This document shows positions 11,084 through 23,668 of a DNA stretch of 64,000 nucleotides, in pieces; position 1 is the first letter of the stretch; every line of letters starts with the position of its first letter. The notes under the pieces are model-generated. The model was not told where the DNA came from. It saw only the letters and a list, made by a program, of their open reading frames with translations, and made no database searches. Source of the DNA: Sipunculus nudus (taxonomy: Eukaryota; Annelida; Sipuncula; Golfingiida; Sipunculidae); NCBI GenBank assembly GCA_026874595.1, contig CM049321.1:3215479-3279478 (forward strand). The letters are read 5' to 3'. The position numbers were made by a program, and so were the translations under genes.

Positions 11084-13838
11084 GTACACCAAAGGTAGTG
11101 TGTTGCGAGGTCCTAAAAAGGACGTCCCGGACAAAACTCTGCCGCAGGTCTTCCGAGAACTCTTGCACTCCAAGGGCTTTAACGGCAACAAGACTGCTTT
11201 GAGCTACGATGGCCACACCACTAGTTTTAAAGAGCTCGACCGACAGAGTGATTGCATCGCCAAGTACATCGTCAACGTACTGGGCAAGAACGACGAAGGT
11301 ACAGGAACCATCGGTTTACTTCTTCCACCGAGTGACCTGAGGGTTGCAGTCCTTTTGGGGATACTTAAGGCAAACTATGCCTTTCTTCCTCTGGATTTGG
11401 TTATCCCTGACAATAGAATGCATCAGATATTATCCCAGGCCAAACCCAAGGCTGTTATTACTTCCGAGGAAGACCAGGACATCTTGGACAATCTGGATGA
11501 TGTTTGTCCAGTCGTTGTTTGCTGCGAGGACATTGAGTTGTCAGAGAAAGAAGAAGCTGCCAACGGCAAAACAGAGTTGCCATCAACTCAACCGAAGAAC
11601 CCACTCGCAGCTATCTATTATACATCCGGCAGCAGCGGCACAATTAAAGGAGTGCCCCTCTCACACAGAAACGTACTTAACAGGCTAATGTGGCAGTGGA
11701 CCACATTGCCGTTCTCTCAGCATGAAGTCACGTGTCACAAGGCCCCTCTACTGTTCATTGATTCGTTGTCAGAAATCTTCGGAGCTGTTCTGAAAGGAAA
11801 CCTGTTAACTATTCCAAACAATGAGACAGTGAAAGACACAACAAAATTGATGGATTACCTTGACGCAAACAAAGTCACTAGAGTGCTAGTTGTGCCTTCT
11901 CAGTTGAAAGCGTTATTTGCCAAACTCGGCCAAAACAAAGAGAATAGGTTAAAATCCCTGACAACCGTTGTGTGTAGCGGAGAGGAGCTTCCGCCGGATC
12001 TTGTTCGGGAATTTTTCAAGTGTCTCCCAGGACATCGACGTTTGATAAATCTGTACGGTAGTACGGAGGTAACTGGTGACGTCACGTATGAGGTATATAC
12101 AAAAGCGCAAGAGGTTGCCCAGAGAACCTTGGAGAATCATATAGCGGTTGGGAAGCCAGTTTGGAACACCGGACTGTACGTTATGAACGAGAAAGGTGAG
12201 CCCGTCCCGGCTGGGGAAACAGGAGAACTTTACATATCGGGCATGTGCGTATGTGACCAGTATGTCGATGGTAAGGACCCAGAGAAGTTTACCGAGAATA
12301 AGAGAAGTCAAACCAATACCGATGCCGTGCTTTACAAAACAGGAGATTATGTTAGCATCAAAGACGGGCGAGTTATCTTTAAGGGACGCGCGGACTCTAT
12401 GGTAAAGGTATTGGGACAACGTTTCTTCATGAGTGAAGTGGATCATAATGTCCAAACCTTACCAGAAGTAAAGGATTCAGTGACCATCGTGGCCGTCAGA
12501 CCCAATGGTCACGCAGAAATGGCCACTTTCTACGAAACAGACAGCAAGTATGTTGATGACGTCGAAGCTGACATGATGGATATATGTGATGATAATCTGC
12601 CGTCCTATGTCAGGCCTGCCCTTTTCCGTGTCGAGAAAATGCCTCATCTGCCAGGAAGCGGAAAGGTCGATAGAGATGAATTGCAGAATATATATGCAGA
12701 TCATCACAAGGATTCTACGCCAATTATTTCTCCTGATGACGTTATGGTTGCTGCGGAAGAAGTAGCTGTTTCCGCCGTGGCGCCAGGGACTACATCCACA
12801 CCTGCACAGGAAAAACCAAAACTCGCTGGTATTTTAAAGAACAAGAGCGATGCTCTGCGAGGTGCGTTCGACACAAAAGTTGCAGAAACTGATAAGAAAA
12901 TTGAGGATACAACAGGAGTAGCTGACAAAATGATTAAGGATACGGTCGCAGATGCTAATAACAAAATAAAAAGCACAGCTGCGGAGGTTGACAAAAAGAT
13001 GGACGATACAGCTGTTAAAGTAGAAGCGAATTCAAATAAGGTTGCTGCCGGAGTTGACCAAAAAGTGGACGAAACGGTGGATGCGGCTAAAGAGGAAGTG
13101 GGTAAAGCGGAATCTGAAATAGATGATGCTTTTGCTCGGTTTACTTCCAAAGCAAAGGAGACCGTGGATGATGTGAAGGCAGATGTTGGAATGGAACCGG
13201 AAGAAAAGAAATCCATTGACCTATCAGAACTCGGTGACTCATTTGAGAAAACCGTGGCGGAAGTAGCGGCTCTGAGAAAGCAGGGATATGATATTCAGTT
13301 AGTTCCTGGATCTGCCACCGAGGGCGCCATACCGTTATCTGAAAGATATGTTATCTCGAGAATTGACAAGGATACAGATGACGAAACACTCAGGGCCATA
13401 GCTTTCATACATGCAAAGGGCCACGAATTAGAAAGTCCCATCGTCAAAGAAGGTAACACAGATGACGAACTTTATGATTTCTTCATAACCAACGTTAAAG
13501 CTTCTGTGTACGATAAAAACACATGGTATATTACAGACAAGGATGTGAATAAAATCGTAGCTAGCTGTATATGCATGAACGTGGCCAGAGAGAAAATACC
13601 TGTAAGTGGAATGGAAGATACGCTGGCGCTTATTGACCACCAGGGGGAGCCACTGGTGGCACACGTGACCAGCCTTGGTGGCCAATGGTTATGCAAGTTT
13701 GACGTCACGGCAGATGCCACCTTGTCCCACATTGAGCGCCTCTACCTTGTTGACATCCTGGAAAAAGAGGTCACCAAGGACGCCCTGGCGGACGGTTACG
13801 ACGGAATCTTCACACTCAACATGAACAAAAATGCAAAG
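11084..13838 (+). CDS. Ebony-like adenylating enzyme, large exon (partial gene)
   Basis: This exon encodes about 918 residues. Counting from the frame codon at 11076, residues 15-540 form an AMP-binding adenylation domain of the NRPS type. A3 motif: YTSGSSGTIKG near 181. A5: YGSTE near 327. A7: YKTGD near 420. The A8-like GRADSMVKVLGQRF follows, and A10: GKVDR with the catalytic Lys near 530. In Drosophila Ebony this domain activates beta-alanine, which the enzyme couples to amines such as dopamine; the substrate here is unknown. Where a carrier domain with a GGxS phosphopantetheine site should follow, there is a Thr/Ala/Glu-rich linker and nine 11-residue helical repeats (about 606-704). A domain placed like the GNAT-like amine-selecting domain of Ebony starts near 715. 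The exon ends in phase 0 at a clean donor, AAG|GTGAGT. The 5' exon was not found. Codon use is even and GC higher than the flanks. Confident in family; function is inferred. Confidence 0.88.
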
Positions 13839-14975
13839 GTGAGTAAATATACCCACTACCAGTATACCCTTATACCAACATGCGACCTGCGACATCAGCG
13901 TTTTAGTCTGTAGGTAAACAGGCAACCCCCCCCCCCCCCCTGAGTGACTTCGATATATTTGCGAGTCAGATTTGGTAAGGGCAGAGAATACGAAATGAAA
14001 GTGCTCAGAGTAAGTCTCAATGTTGAAGTGGAAGCCTGAGGAACGATTTTGGAATGACCGCCCCTTCATCCATAAATTATAGTGGGATTCATTTGCATTT
14101 TTTGTTTCATCATTCAAGTCATAAAATTACCATTATCTTTATTTAAAAAAAAAAATCTAGTTGCGTAACGGTTTACTAACATACGAAACTGTCGCGGAAC
14201 GCTTGAGACCTAAAAATTAATCCTTCACCCAACCTCCCTGGGAAACGCACTTGAAAGCGTTGAAATAGCCGTTGAAAATGACGACGTATTAAACCGAAGC
14301 CAATAATCCTGTTGCCACACCAGGTTATGAAAAAAGCGTTCAGAGTAAACTCTCATGACTTGTATATCAGATACAAGGTCTACTAGAGGATATGAAATAA
14401 ATAAGACGAAAAAAAAAACATGCACGTGATGGGTACAACTGATATTTATGAAACTGGAGAATGCTTCTTTAATTGTCATTGCCACAAACATTCCATTTAC
14501 ATATAATTTAAAGAAACTTGATACATGCGTTTTATTGAGACAACAGACCATAGGCTGGGGGAAAGTTATTAAACTACTAATAGATTTATAAAATATATGG
14601 GTGCACAGCACAGTTTAACCGAAAGCATATAAGGTGCTTACATGAGTAAAATGAAGGCATTGAACAGAACATTTCAACAAATCAAGCATGACGAAAATTT
14701 ATGGCGACATTTGACACACTACGTCCGAGCGTAGGGTTAACGACCGTGATATAAATTTTAACCATGTGAAAAAGTTAATGGTTAACCCATTAAGTCATAA
14801 TAAATTAGGTGATATATTATTATCCCATTCAAATTTGACACATTGTCATAATTGATTAATGATAATATGAATAACCATGAAACATAAGATTGATTCATTA
14901 TATCCTGATTTCCAATGAGCAAAAATTCAGGAAAATACAACTAGTGCACTGAATAAATCATTTGGTTGCTTTCAG
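13839..14975 (+). other. intron of the Ebony-like gene
   Basis: Starts GTGAGT and ends 'ttgctttcag'. It joins two phase-0 exons. AT-rich with a C-run at about 13926-13940. Reading frames inside it lack support. Confidence 0.85.
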
Positions 14976-15761
14976 AATCTGGCAGTTATATTTGGTTATG
15001 AGGCTTTCTCCGAGGTTACCGCGAGAGACTGCGAGATCGACGGGAAAAGACCATGGGCAGCACTACCGGAAGACGAAACAGTCCAGGCGTGCTTCCGGCG
15101 TATAGAGGACGAAGGTAAAAGTTCAAAGGTCAGGGAAATGGTAAGCGATGCTAAAGATAAATTTGACAACAAAATCGAGGAGGTGAAAAGTTCAATGGCG
15201 ACAGAAACAAGCGAGGCAGGGGCATTCATCGCCAAGTGCTTTAACGATGACGACAAAGACCACGTGACCAAAACAACGGATGAAGTTCGGGACTTCTTCA
15301 GGGATGGGTTTACGGACAAAAATGATAACATAGACGCCAAGGAAGAGAATGATGCACTCGATATAGACCCTGTGGCAAGCCTCGCCAGAGAACTTAAGTT
15401 TGAGGAAACTAAAGAAAATATACGAGAGGAAGGAGAGGCAAAAGCGGAAGCATGTAAAGCCGCTGTCATGCATGTTGAGAATGCGCACGTTAACGAACTT
15501 AAAGACATTCGCGATGAATTCGATAAAATGGTTGCCGATGATCCGGGGAATGATCTTCGTGAAGACTTTGATCAAATGGCGGCTGAGGACACTGTAAAAG
15601 ATCTTCGTGAGGACTTTGAAAAAATGGTCGCCGACAACTCCTTCAATGATGACCAAACGTCTTCGCCATCTAAAGATGATGACGTCAGTGTAGGCGTCAG
15701 CGTACAGGCTCATGGGAACGGTGACGTCAAACTGAAACCGGAAGCGAAGGGTTTCATCTAA
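14976..15761 (+). CDS. Ebony-like adenylating enzyme, last exon
   Basis: Continues in phase 0 from 13838 and stops at TAA 15759-15761, 261 codons. The first 45 residues (starting NLAVIFGYEAFSEV) complete the GNAT-like domain; the 'D-G-x-F-G-Y' context looks like the last strand of that fold. The rest is a very acidic, Lys/Glu/Asp-rich, probably helical tail. It contains three consecutive 16-residue repeats (DIRDEFDKMVADDPGN and two relatives, 15504-15647). Total visible protein is about 1180 residues, against 879 for Drosophila Ebony; the extra length is the repeat linker and this tail. No signal peptide or membrane segment was seen in the visible part. No AATAAA was found within 300 bp after the stop. 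Confidence 0.85.
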   Translation, partial: NLAVIFGYEAFSEVTARDCEIDGKRPWAALPEDETVQACFRRIEDEGKSSKVREMVSDAKDKFDNKIEEVKSSMATETSEAGAFIAKCFNDDDKDHVTKTTDEVRDFFRDGFTDKNDNIDAKEENDALDIDPVASLARELKFEETKENIREEGEAKAEACKAAVMHVENAHVNELKDIRDEFDKMVADDPGNDLREDFDQMAAEDTVKDLREDFEKMVADNSFNDDQTSSPSKDDDVSVGVSVQAHGNGDVKLKPEAKGFI

Positions 15762-15764
15762 AAA

Positions 15765-17112
15765 AGGACTACCAAGTTCAGCTACATTGAAGTGTCAACG
15801 TTTATTAATTCAAATCTTGTATTTAAACGTCATGATTATTTAGACAGATATTTGTTTAGACTTTGTACACTGCCGTGACTTAGGCAATCGGACCAGGTTG
15901 TAGTGCATGCTGGTCTCAAATACAAAAAAAAAATATTCTTAAAATATGCCATTAACTCGTAGCTTCCTATGGTCCCTAGAGTTGTAATAACGGATGTATC
16001 CTTAATGACAGATATATAATATCTTTTATATTTGGCCTAAATGTCGAATATTACTGGAATGTATTATGGCTGTATGATTTTACTATATTTAGTTAATTAG
16101 ACAGGTTAATTATGCACTAGTAGAACAGCAGGCACAATGAACCAATTCGCAGTTAGGATGTCAGGATCTTATTATCTACTGCGTTGTGGGTTACACTGGT
16201 TCCATGCCGGTTGTCAAGACAGTATGGTCTTCAGTTTTCACTTTTTTACATTGGATGCTTCAACTTACTGAAACATAAATGTAACCGTGTCACGGAAAGT
16301 TTTAAGACACGCTAATTGTCACATCCTCGGCGGTCGCCACGGTTGAGAGGTGTAGTATAGGAGGTCGTCTGACATGTTTTACATGTATTGTTATTATTAC
16401 CGACCAATGTCATATCATTATACATACAACGCTTAAAAGTCAGCTACTGTTTAACTGACAGAAGCCCTCTTGTTAGATGTAACTTAAAAATATACATCTT
16501 TATTTTTTTTCATTCCAATGGTTTCTGGCTTACAGTATGCAGTTGCATGGTTTGGTGAATGTATGGTTAAAGCCATGTAAATATCAAATTGTACAGACAG
16601 AGTTGAAGCCCTTGTAATATATGAATATTTGTAATATAATGCAAGTAATTTCATTGCTTTGTAATATGAAGAATGATATTTATCAGCGCAGTGAAAGAAA
16701 CATATAGTAAATAAGTAACGGTGCTTAAATTCATTATAAGCTGTGCTTGGTAACCAGAATTGCTGGAAATGGTCCGATAATGTCAGAACAGGTCTAAACA
16801 ACACATTCCTCATTACAGATAGATCAAACAAAACAGAAATATTTTTTTTATAAATCTCCTTACTAATAAAGGTTATTTTATTACAAACTTTGACCTTAAA
16901 GGTGTTTAAAAATGAAAGTGTCCTTACTTTCAGGTTTTATCATATAACATGGTTATGTAAGTGGACAGTTCGTAGTAGTAGTATAAGTATGCCGCGTGCA
17001 TTTAAGGTTCATGGTGCTGTTATTATAACTAAACAGAGAATGTCGCACTTTCCAAATATATTGTTTGCACAGTATACTTGCTGTATACACATATTATGGT
17101 TTCTTTTACAAA

Positions 17113-17195
<83 letters not shown>

Positions 17196-18265
17196 CCTGT
17201 TTATGATGAACAAACGCTTGGAGCTTTGTAAAAGAAAGTTAAAGGAAATATATCATGTATTTGATAAACCTCTTTCTGTTACATGTATGTGTACTTTGCA
17301 AAGTACACATTATTTGTTTTGACATGCTATAAATATGTATGATCCACCATCTAGTTCAGCTAAACATGCACACCATTCAAACACGTTTGTTCACGTTGTT
17401 TATCCATATTGGGTTTGGGATTGCTCGCTTGCTAGTGGCGGAAGAGTTAAACATTATCAATACAATTAAGTGCCGGAAATTGTCGGAATAACACTTAGAG
17501 CTGTATTTGAATTTTGTGGTGCTATGTAGCATAATAGTCAAATTTAGAATGCTTATGCATGTGATGCGGAAAATATAATGGTATAATTATGAGCTCTTTT
17601 TGTATAGTTATAAATTGGATACATTCATTAAAGCTTTGGTAAACAATTGTATTTTTTATTTATTCAAGCATAATAATCATCTGAATATTGTCTGAATGAG
17701 GATTTTTTTACTGAATTTTTCATATTTATTAAAGGACGCAAACAGTAAACAGCCACCCCCTCCATAACTAGGACTGGACGTACTGACGGACGGATATTAA
17801 TCTATAAGAGTATTTGGATTAGAAATATTGTTTTCCGGATATTATTTTCAGATCATATTATTTTAAATAAAGTAATATGTATTTTTAATACTATTTTGTA
17901 ATTTTATTTTATGATTATTCATATCACCCGGAATGATAGTTTACAGAGACCAGAGTAGGCCCTATATCGACTCGATTACTGTCTCACGACCTACTTTTTA
18001 CCCTTTTTTTTGTTAATAATCTTCTTACGGTTTATATTTTTAAACAATTTCCAAGAAAACTAGTTATAGAAGTGAAAACCTTATATGGCTATTAAGAATT
18101 TTACAATTAATCTCCAGTTTATGTTTCAAATTTTTTTAGTCTCTTCACAATGATCTGTCAGATATGATTTGTCCCTGCATGAGTAGCCATCTTTGTTTTA
18201 GCTGGTTATATTTTAGAGTGTTTACATACATGGCATCATCCAATCAGCAGCTGTCAATTGAGGCT
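15765..18265. other. 3' flank and intergenic, no gene seen
   Basis: AT-rich. Minus-strand frames around 16484-16831 have no recognisable motif. A (TA)n array lies inside. Confidence 0.5.
17115..17193. repeat. long (TA)n microsatellite
   Basis: About 39 TA units, the longest pure array in the window. Confidence 0.95.
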
Positions 18266-18270
18266 GTTTT

Positions 18271-18521
18271 TGCATGTGACCAATGACGTTGACCGCCATA
18301 AGTGGCTCTGATATGTTTTAAAATGTAGACTGATTTCTCATATTTTCAAATAGTTCTGTTTCTTAAATAAGGTGTAATGTCGGTATTTTTTTATTTGCAT
18401 GTGACCAATGACGTTGGCCGCCATAAGTGGCTCTGATATGTTTTAAAATGTAGACTGATTTCTCATATTTTCAAATAGTTCTGTTTCTTAAATAAGGTGT
18501 AATGTCGGTATTTTTTTAACT
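18271..18521 (+). repeat. near-perfect 125-bp tandem duplication
   Basis: The block starting 'tgcatgtgaccaatgacgtt' at 18271 is repeated at 18396. The copies differ at very few positions (for example 'gaccgcc' versus 'ggccgcc'), so the duplication is recent. No coding content. Confidence 0.9.
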
Positions 18522-18906
18522 TGTTAAAAATAAGATCCTTTAATCCTCTACACTATAATTGTTTCCCTTGAAATGTAACTATATTAAAAATTTTCATAGC
18601 AGAAAACGGGTGGACATGAGGGGATAAGCGGACTATGGAATTCTTACCAGCTTAGTACTGTTTTTTTACGTTTTCTGAATCTGTCAGCATATTTTTATAT
18701 CCATTATAAAGGAAAAGAAGCTGTGACAGTAAAGTAACTATTATCTAAGTTTCATAAGCAAGGTTTTGTTACGCCTTAATAATAATCAGTTGTTTTTTAT
18801 AATTCTTATTATTTTTCAGGTCATTTCAACAAACTATGATATTTAATCACTGAATTGTAAAGCTTTCAATTAAGCATTAAAAGGCATTCAAATGTCTACC
18901 TACTTA

Positions 18907-19243
18907 AGCAGCGTTTCCATGTGCGCGTTTATGCGTATATGCGTGAAAATCGCTCATATGATTTTTTAACTGGGATGTTTCCTTGTGTCCGTCAGCGTAT
19001 ATGCGTATGAGCGTATGTGCGTGAAATTCGCCACAGAAGCGATTTACATGGATAGGGTTTGCGTGAACTCCGGGATTCATGGTAAAATGACGTCATTTCC
19101 CTATTTTTTTGTGGAAGGCCTGCTTGATCCACTGTACAAATATATACGTTTGCCAGTTCACGCATATACGTGCACATGGAAACACACCTATTTTTTCACG
19201 CATAAAAGCACATACGCATATAAGCGCACATGGAAACGCTGCT
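18907..19243. mobile_element. MITE, PIF/Harbinger-like
   Basis: A 337-bp element with terminal inverted repeats whose outermost 20 bases, AGCAGCGTTTCCATGTGCGC, match exactly on both ends. It is flanked by TTA on each side (18904-18906 and 19244-19246), the 3-bp target duplication typical of PIF/Harbinger. A second, inner layer of related inverted motifs ('tgcgtatatgcgtgaa') continues inside both arms, so the whole element can fold back. It encodes no transposase and would depend on an autonomous relative. Confidence 0.85.
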
Positions 19244-20055
19244 TTAGTATTATTTAAGATCCGAGACAAATACTAATATCACTGCCAGGTATATTTAGGT
19301 TCAATTCGGTTTACATAAAATGAATGCGAATTCGATAAGCACAAGATCTCTGTCAGATATAAATGCGATGTTTAAGCATGTAATATGCACGTAAATGTAT
19401 AATATATCAATATGACGTTTAAGTATTAAGGTAAAATATACAGTATTCCTTCATGATGTAACGAAAATAAACTACAAAAGATCATGTTCAAGCATAACCT
19501 CCCCTCTTTTTAAAAGGTGGTAACACACATACCGGTAAAATTCCATCGTTGTAGTTTAAATAATGTGTCCCCTTTTCAAAGTTAAGAAGCATACTCGAGG
19601 TAGTGGGCGAGTGTGAGCTTGTATGCTGTATTTCTGTAGTGTGTGACACATATGTGAGATATCTTTTTACAACTGTTGTTTACCACAACAGTATTTTGAG
19701 TTCGGACAGCTATTAATGACATGAATAGACTGGTGCACGCAGAAGGTTATACATGGTATCACCGGTATCGGAGCCTTTCTGACAGATATATATATATAAT
19801 TTGTCTGCCTAAAATGACCGTCGACTCAAGTAGGTATATTATTATATGGAGGGTCATTCCTCCTGTGCTGCTAGTTTCTATACGTGTAAAACCTTATTTG
19901 TTTTGTTCGATAAAATACTCATGGTTTGTTAAAAAAGTGAAAGGTACAACACTAAATATATATATATATTTAGCAATGTTATGCAGTGGTTTCAAAATAA
20001 ATAAGTAAAAATGACTGCTAAAGCAATGATGCTTCCTATTCAATAGAAGGCCAAG

Positions 20056-20121
20056 TTATTATTATTATTAATATTGTTATTATTATTTTTTTTTATTATT
20101 ATTAATTATTATTATTATAAC

Positions 20122-20174
<53 letters not shown>

Positions 20175-20216
20175 ATTATTACTTTTATTTTTAATATTAT
20201 TATATTTATTATTATC
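20056..20216. repeat. (ATT)n microsatellite
   Basis: Interrupted TTA/ATT trinucleotide array, followed by short ATC and AAT runs up to about 20275. Confidence 0.95.
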
Positions 20217-20277
20217 ATAATTATTACTAGTAGTACAATCATCATCATCATCACAGTATTATTAATAATAATAATCC

Positions 20278-20345
20278 TATAATTGAGGTTATGAGAGTGC
20301 TACAAAAAAGCGTTATTCCGTCCAAAACTTTGTCGATAAATTTTC
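20278..20345 (-). repeat. dispersed repeat family, fragment 3
   Basis: Read on the minus strand, 'atcgacaaagtt...ataacgctttttt...' matches the end of the repeats at 1535-1765 and 10028-10495. Truncated. Confidence 0.55.
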
Positions 20346-20399
20346 GCCAGGACACTGTCAACATAATTTTAGTTAGACTCTGACATAATATCTACTAAC

Positions 20400-23300
20400 A
20401 GTTAATTCAAACTTGGTTGATAAAGGAAAATTCAGTCAAGGAGCTTAACTACGCGGACCAAATCATACTCCCGTCAAACCACTCTCCCGTACACTAACAG
20501 TACTCTGTGTCTGTACGGAACAGATAGGAAGCTGATCACTACATCACAGCTAGGTGTAACGTATACAGTCACCAGGAGACCTGTTTATAATCAGTGCCCG
20601 CATAACGGTAATTTAAATGGTCATCAGGTGCATTTCTATATATAGCATCTGTTTAAAAAAGCATTTAAGGCTGTTCATATGCAAACGTATTCATTCACGC
20701 AATACATACTAGGAACACAGTGTGAGAAACGTTGGTTTTATCAGCGTTGTTTGCGACGCCTACAATGAGTATTTTTTACGACATCCCATGGTTATGACAT
20801 CCGTTGAGGATCTTTTTGTGTTCAGTATGGTTTCAATTCCTACGTTTACGGCGGCACTTAAATCAATAACGTGGGCAGCAAGTGACAGCCATATGTTTAC
20901 ATCTGGCCTTAATTAAGCGTTAATATTTCATAATATGTGTTGAAAAGTTCGGGTTCTGTCCTTAATAAGAATAATTTTTTTTCATATGTACAATATTGTG
21001 TTGATTGTCCCTTTACTTCACATTTAATCTTATTAATGTTTTATATCTATACTGATGATTTATGTCCTTGAAATGATTGCAGCTTGGCGCGCCATCTGGC
21101 GGTCATTTATAAAAAAAAACTAAATGACCAACAGATGTCGCTGCAGTTGCTGTATCCACAAGGTTTACAGTTCTCATGATCACTCCAACACAATAAGTGT
21201 GATTTTCAGCGTATAATATTTGTAATAAATTTTGTAATGTGCCCTTTTTAAGTCGAAAATTTATACGATTTATACGTCGACAGTCTGGCGTTATCATAGA
21301 CACAAAGAACCATTAAAATCTTCGAAGTAGGGCTGGGTTTCGCGTACAATTTTGTATTGCGATATATTAGCGATATTTGATTGCACATTGCGATACGTAT
21401 TGCAATATTGTGCAGATTTAAAAGAAATCAGTGTGTTTTCACCATTGAAATTTATGCAGATCAGTTAATATCACATAGGAAATATGGCAAACTTACAGTA
21501 TAGGGTAAAGTGTTTACTTATTGAAGCGTGTATATATAGACACATTCGTGGCATTCGCTTTAAGCCTAATCCGAACCCCTTCCATGTCTAAATGTGTAAC
21601 ATACACCTTATTTTTACCACAATAAATCTGTTGCAGTCACGTTTTACAATATATCGAAAAATAACCATACTGGTATTTGAAAAAATATCCGCATATGCAA
21701 TATGAAAACCACCGTATCGACATATCCATAATACCACGTACTCCTACTGTGAAGTAAATCCTTAATACATGTACTTAAATTATGCAGGGAAGAGTCACAA
21801 TCCAGCTCATATTAGTTCATTTTACTTCAGTTCAAATCTGGCATTAAAGACGCACAACCCGGAATGGAACGATATCAACAGAATTAACGGCAAAACAAAA
21901 AAAAAACAAAAAATAAATAACTCGGCAATCGGTCAGTAGCCATTTCAGTTTCCGATATTACAATAAACTGGACATATCTCTGCCAAGCAAGGGGTGAGTT
22001 CAGACAACATACTGTATCAAAATTGATGGAGCCACAACAGAAATCATGTTCACCTCTAGTTGGATATTATATTACACCCTACTTGTACAGGGCTTTCAAT
22101 ATGTTACACACCTCACGCAACGGTTATACATCAATATGTTACACACCTCACGGAGCGGTTATACATCAATATGTTACACACCCTACACACCTCACGCATG
22201 TATGATAATTGCCATAGACTCTTTTTTTTCTGATTAAACACTTGAACTGGTTTTGCCTGTTCTTTTTTATGCTCTAAGGTTAGGTTAACCTGGTGGTTGT
22301 AATGTGACTGAGCCCTGATGCGATTGGCAGGTGCAAAGTGTGACGTCACAGGCTAAATTTAGAATTGACCTTAATCTAGCAAAATATGTTGTGTTTATCC
22401 TTCCCTGAAAATTTGAGGTTGACAATATCAGAAATACTAAGCTTTTAATGAGATTAAGATTTTTTGGTCATAGGGGTTTCCGTGTTGGTGACATAATTGC
22501 CGAGGTGACAGTGCTCACAGATGTGACCATAACTTTTGAACAAATCACACAACCTCATGTTTTTCTCCTTGGAAAATAAATAAAAACCAAATGTTTTCCT
22601 CCAGGAGTTGTATTCAGTTTATGCAAATCTGTATTAATAATTTGTTTCATAGGCAAGTGTGTTATGATAGTACTAGCTGATAAAACCGGTAACCGGGCTT
22701 TTTATCGGGGTTCTGGGTTGTATTGAATGAGATGAGGAATGCTGGCTCTTTTTTTTAATTAAAAAAACCAAAGTAAAATATAGATTTTTCAGTTGTATAC
22801 TGTCTCATTAAGACATGTACAAACATTTTATACAATTGTTTTGTGGCACTGTACTTAAGGTCTAATCATCGTCAAACAACCTTGGTTTAAATTAGCTTGA
22901 GAATTCATATTAATAATAATTTTAGACACAGTGATGTATATATATTTAGAATCCTTAGAATATTCTCTATCAGATGAGATATATTTAATAAATGTAACAG
23001 TGTCCATTTTGAAAATTTTAAACTTGAAATGATTTAAAATTAATTTTTTTTTAATTGGATATATCTCAAAATTGGCATGGGGTATGTATGTGGAAATAGT
23101 ATCATTTAAAACTACAAACAAATATCTCCAGGCGTTTTTTTTTATATATTTATTGTCTTTTTTCATAATGAATTTTAAATTAAAAAAATGTGTGATATTA
23201 ACAATACTTATTTCGTTAAAATAACGTATTTCTACTACACTAAAACCGATATAGGAAAAAGAAAAAAAACGCATTTTAGAATACTTGTTGATTTACCTAT

Positions 23301-23640
23301 ATGCAAAATTTGAAGACTCTATATTGGATGGTTGTTGAGAAATATTGCTCTGAAGACCGTACAGTCTCCTGAAATACTGTTTTGAGAAAACGGCCAAAAA
23401 CTGTTTGGGAAGAAAAATTTCGTTTTGAGTGGAAAACAGGGATATAAGCGCAAGTGACAGTTGTATTTTTTCACTAAATGTTCCGATGAGAATCGGTTTC
23501 AATATATAAATTATAAAATTTAATGGTTTATCAATGTTAAAAAAGGATTTTATTAGGCATCATGACAACTGGAGAACTGTCAAACTAAGGTAGGCTGAGC
23601 TTACTGGTCCGAGGGGTCGGTCATCGGTAATCAGGTCATG
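20400..23640. other. no gene recognised
   Basis: AT-rich. At 22100-22200 there are three tandem copies of a roughly 37-bp unit 'atgttacacacctcacg...'. Two minus-strand frames at 22855-23274 and 23293-23502 are open but have no recognisable motif and very AT-biased codons. Confidence 0.4.
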
Positions 23641-23668
23641 GGCTACCGCGCCGGGGCACGCGTCAGGT

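Noticed and set aside
11344-13685. Several antisense and alternate-frame ORFs of 60-170 codons over the Ebony-like exon
   Set aside because: They are shadows of the main frame, which has clear adenylation motifs.
16484-16831. 115-codon minus-strand frame
   Set aside because: No motif, no splice or promoter signals, composition like the flanks.
4938-17322. Open frames of Tyr-Ile repeats at several places
   Set aside because: They are translations of (TA)n arrays and have no other coding signal.
22855-23502. Two minus-strand ORFs (139 and 69 codons) in a row
   Set aside because: Very AT-rich codons, no recognisable motif, and separate frames. They could be remnants of an element, but nothing in the sequence supports a gene.
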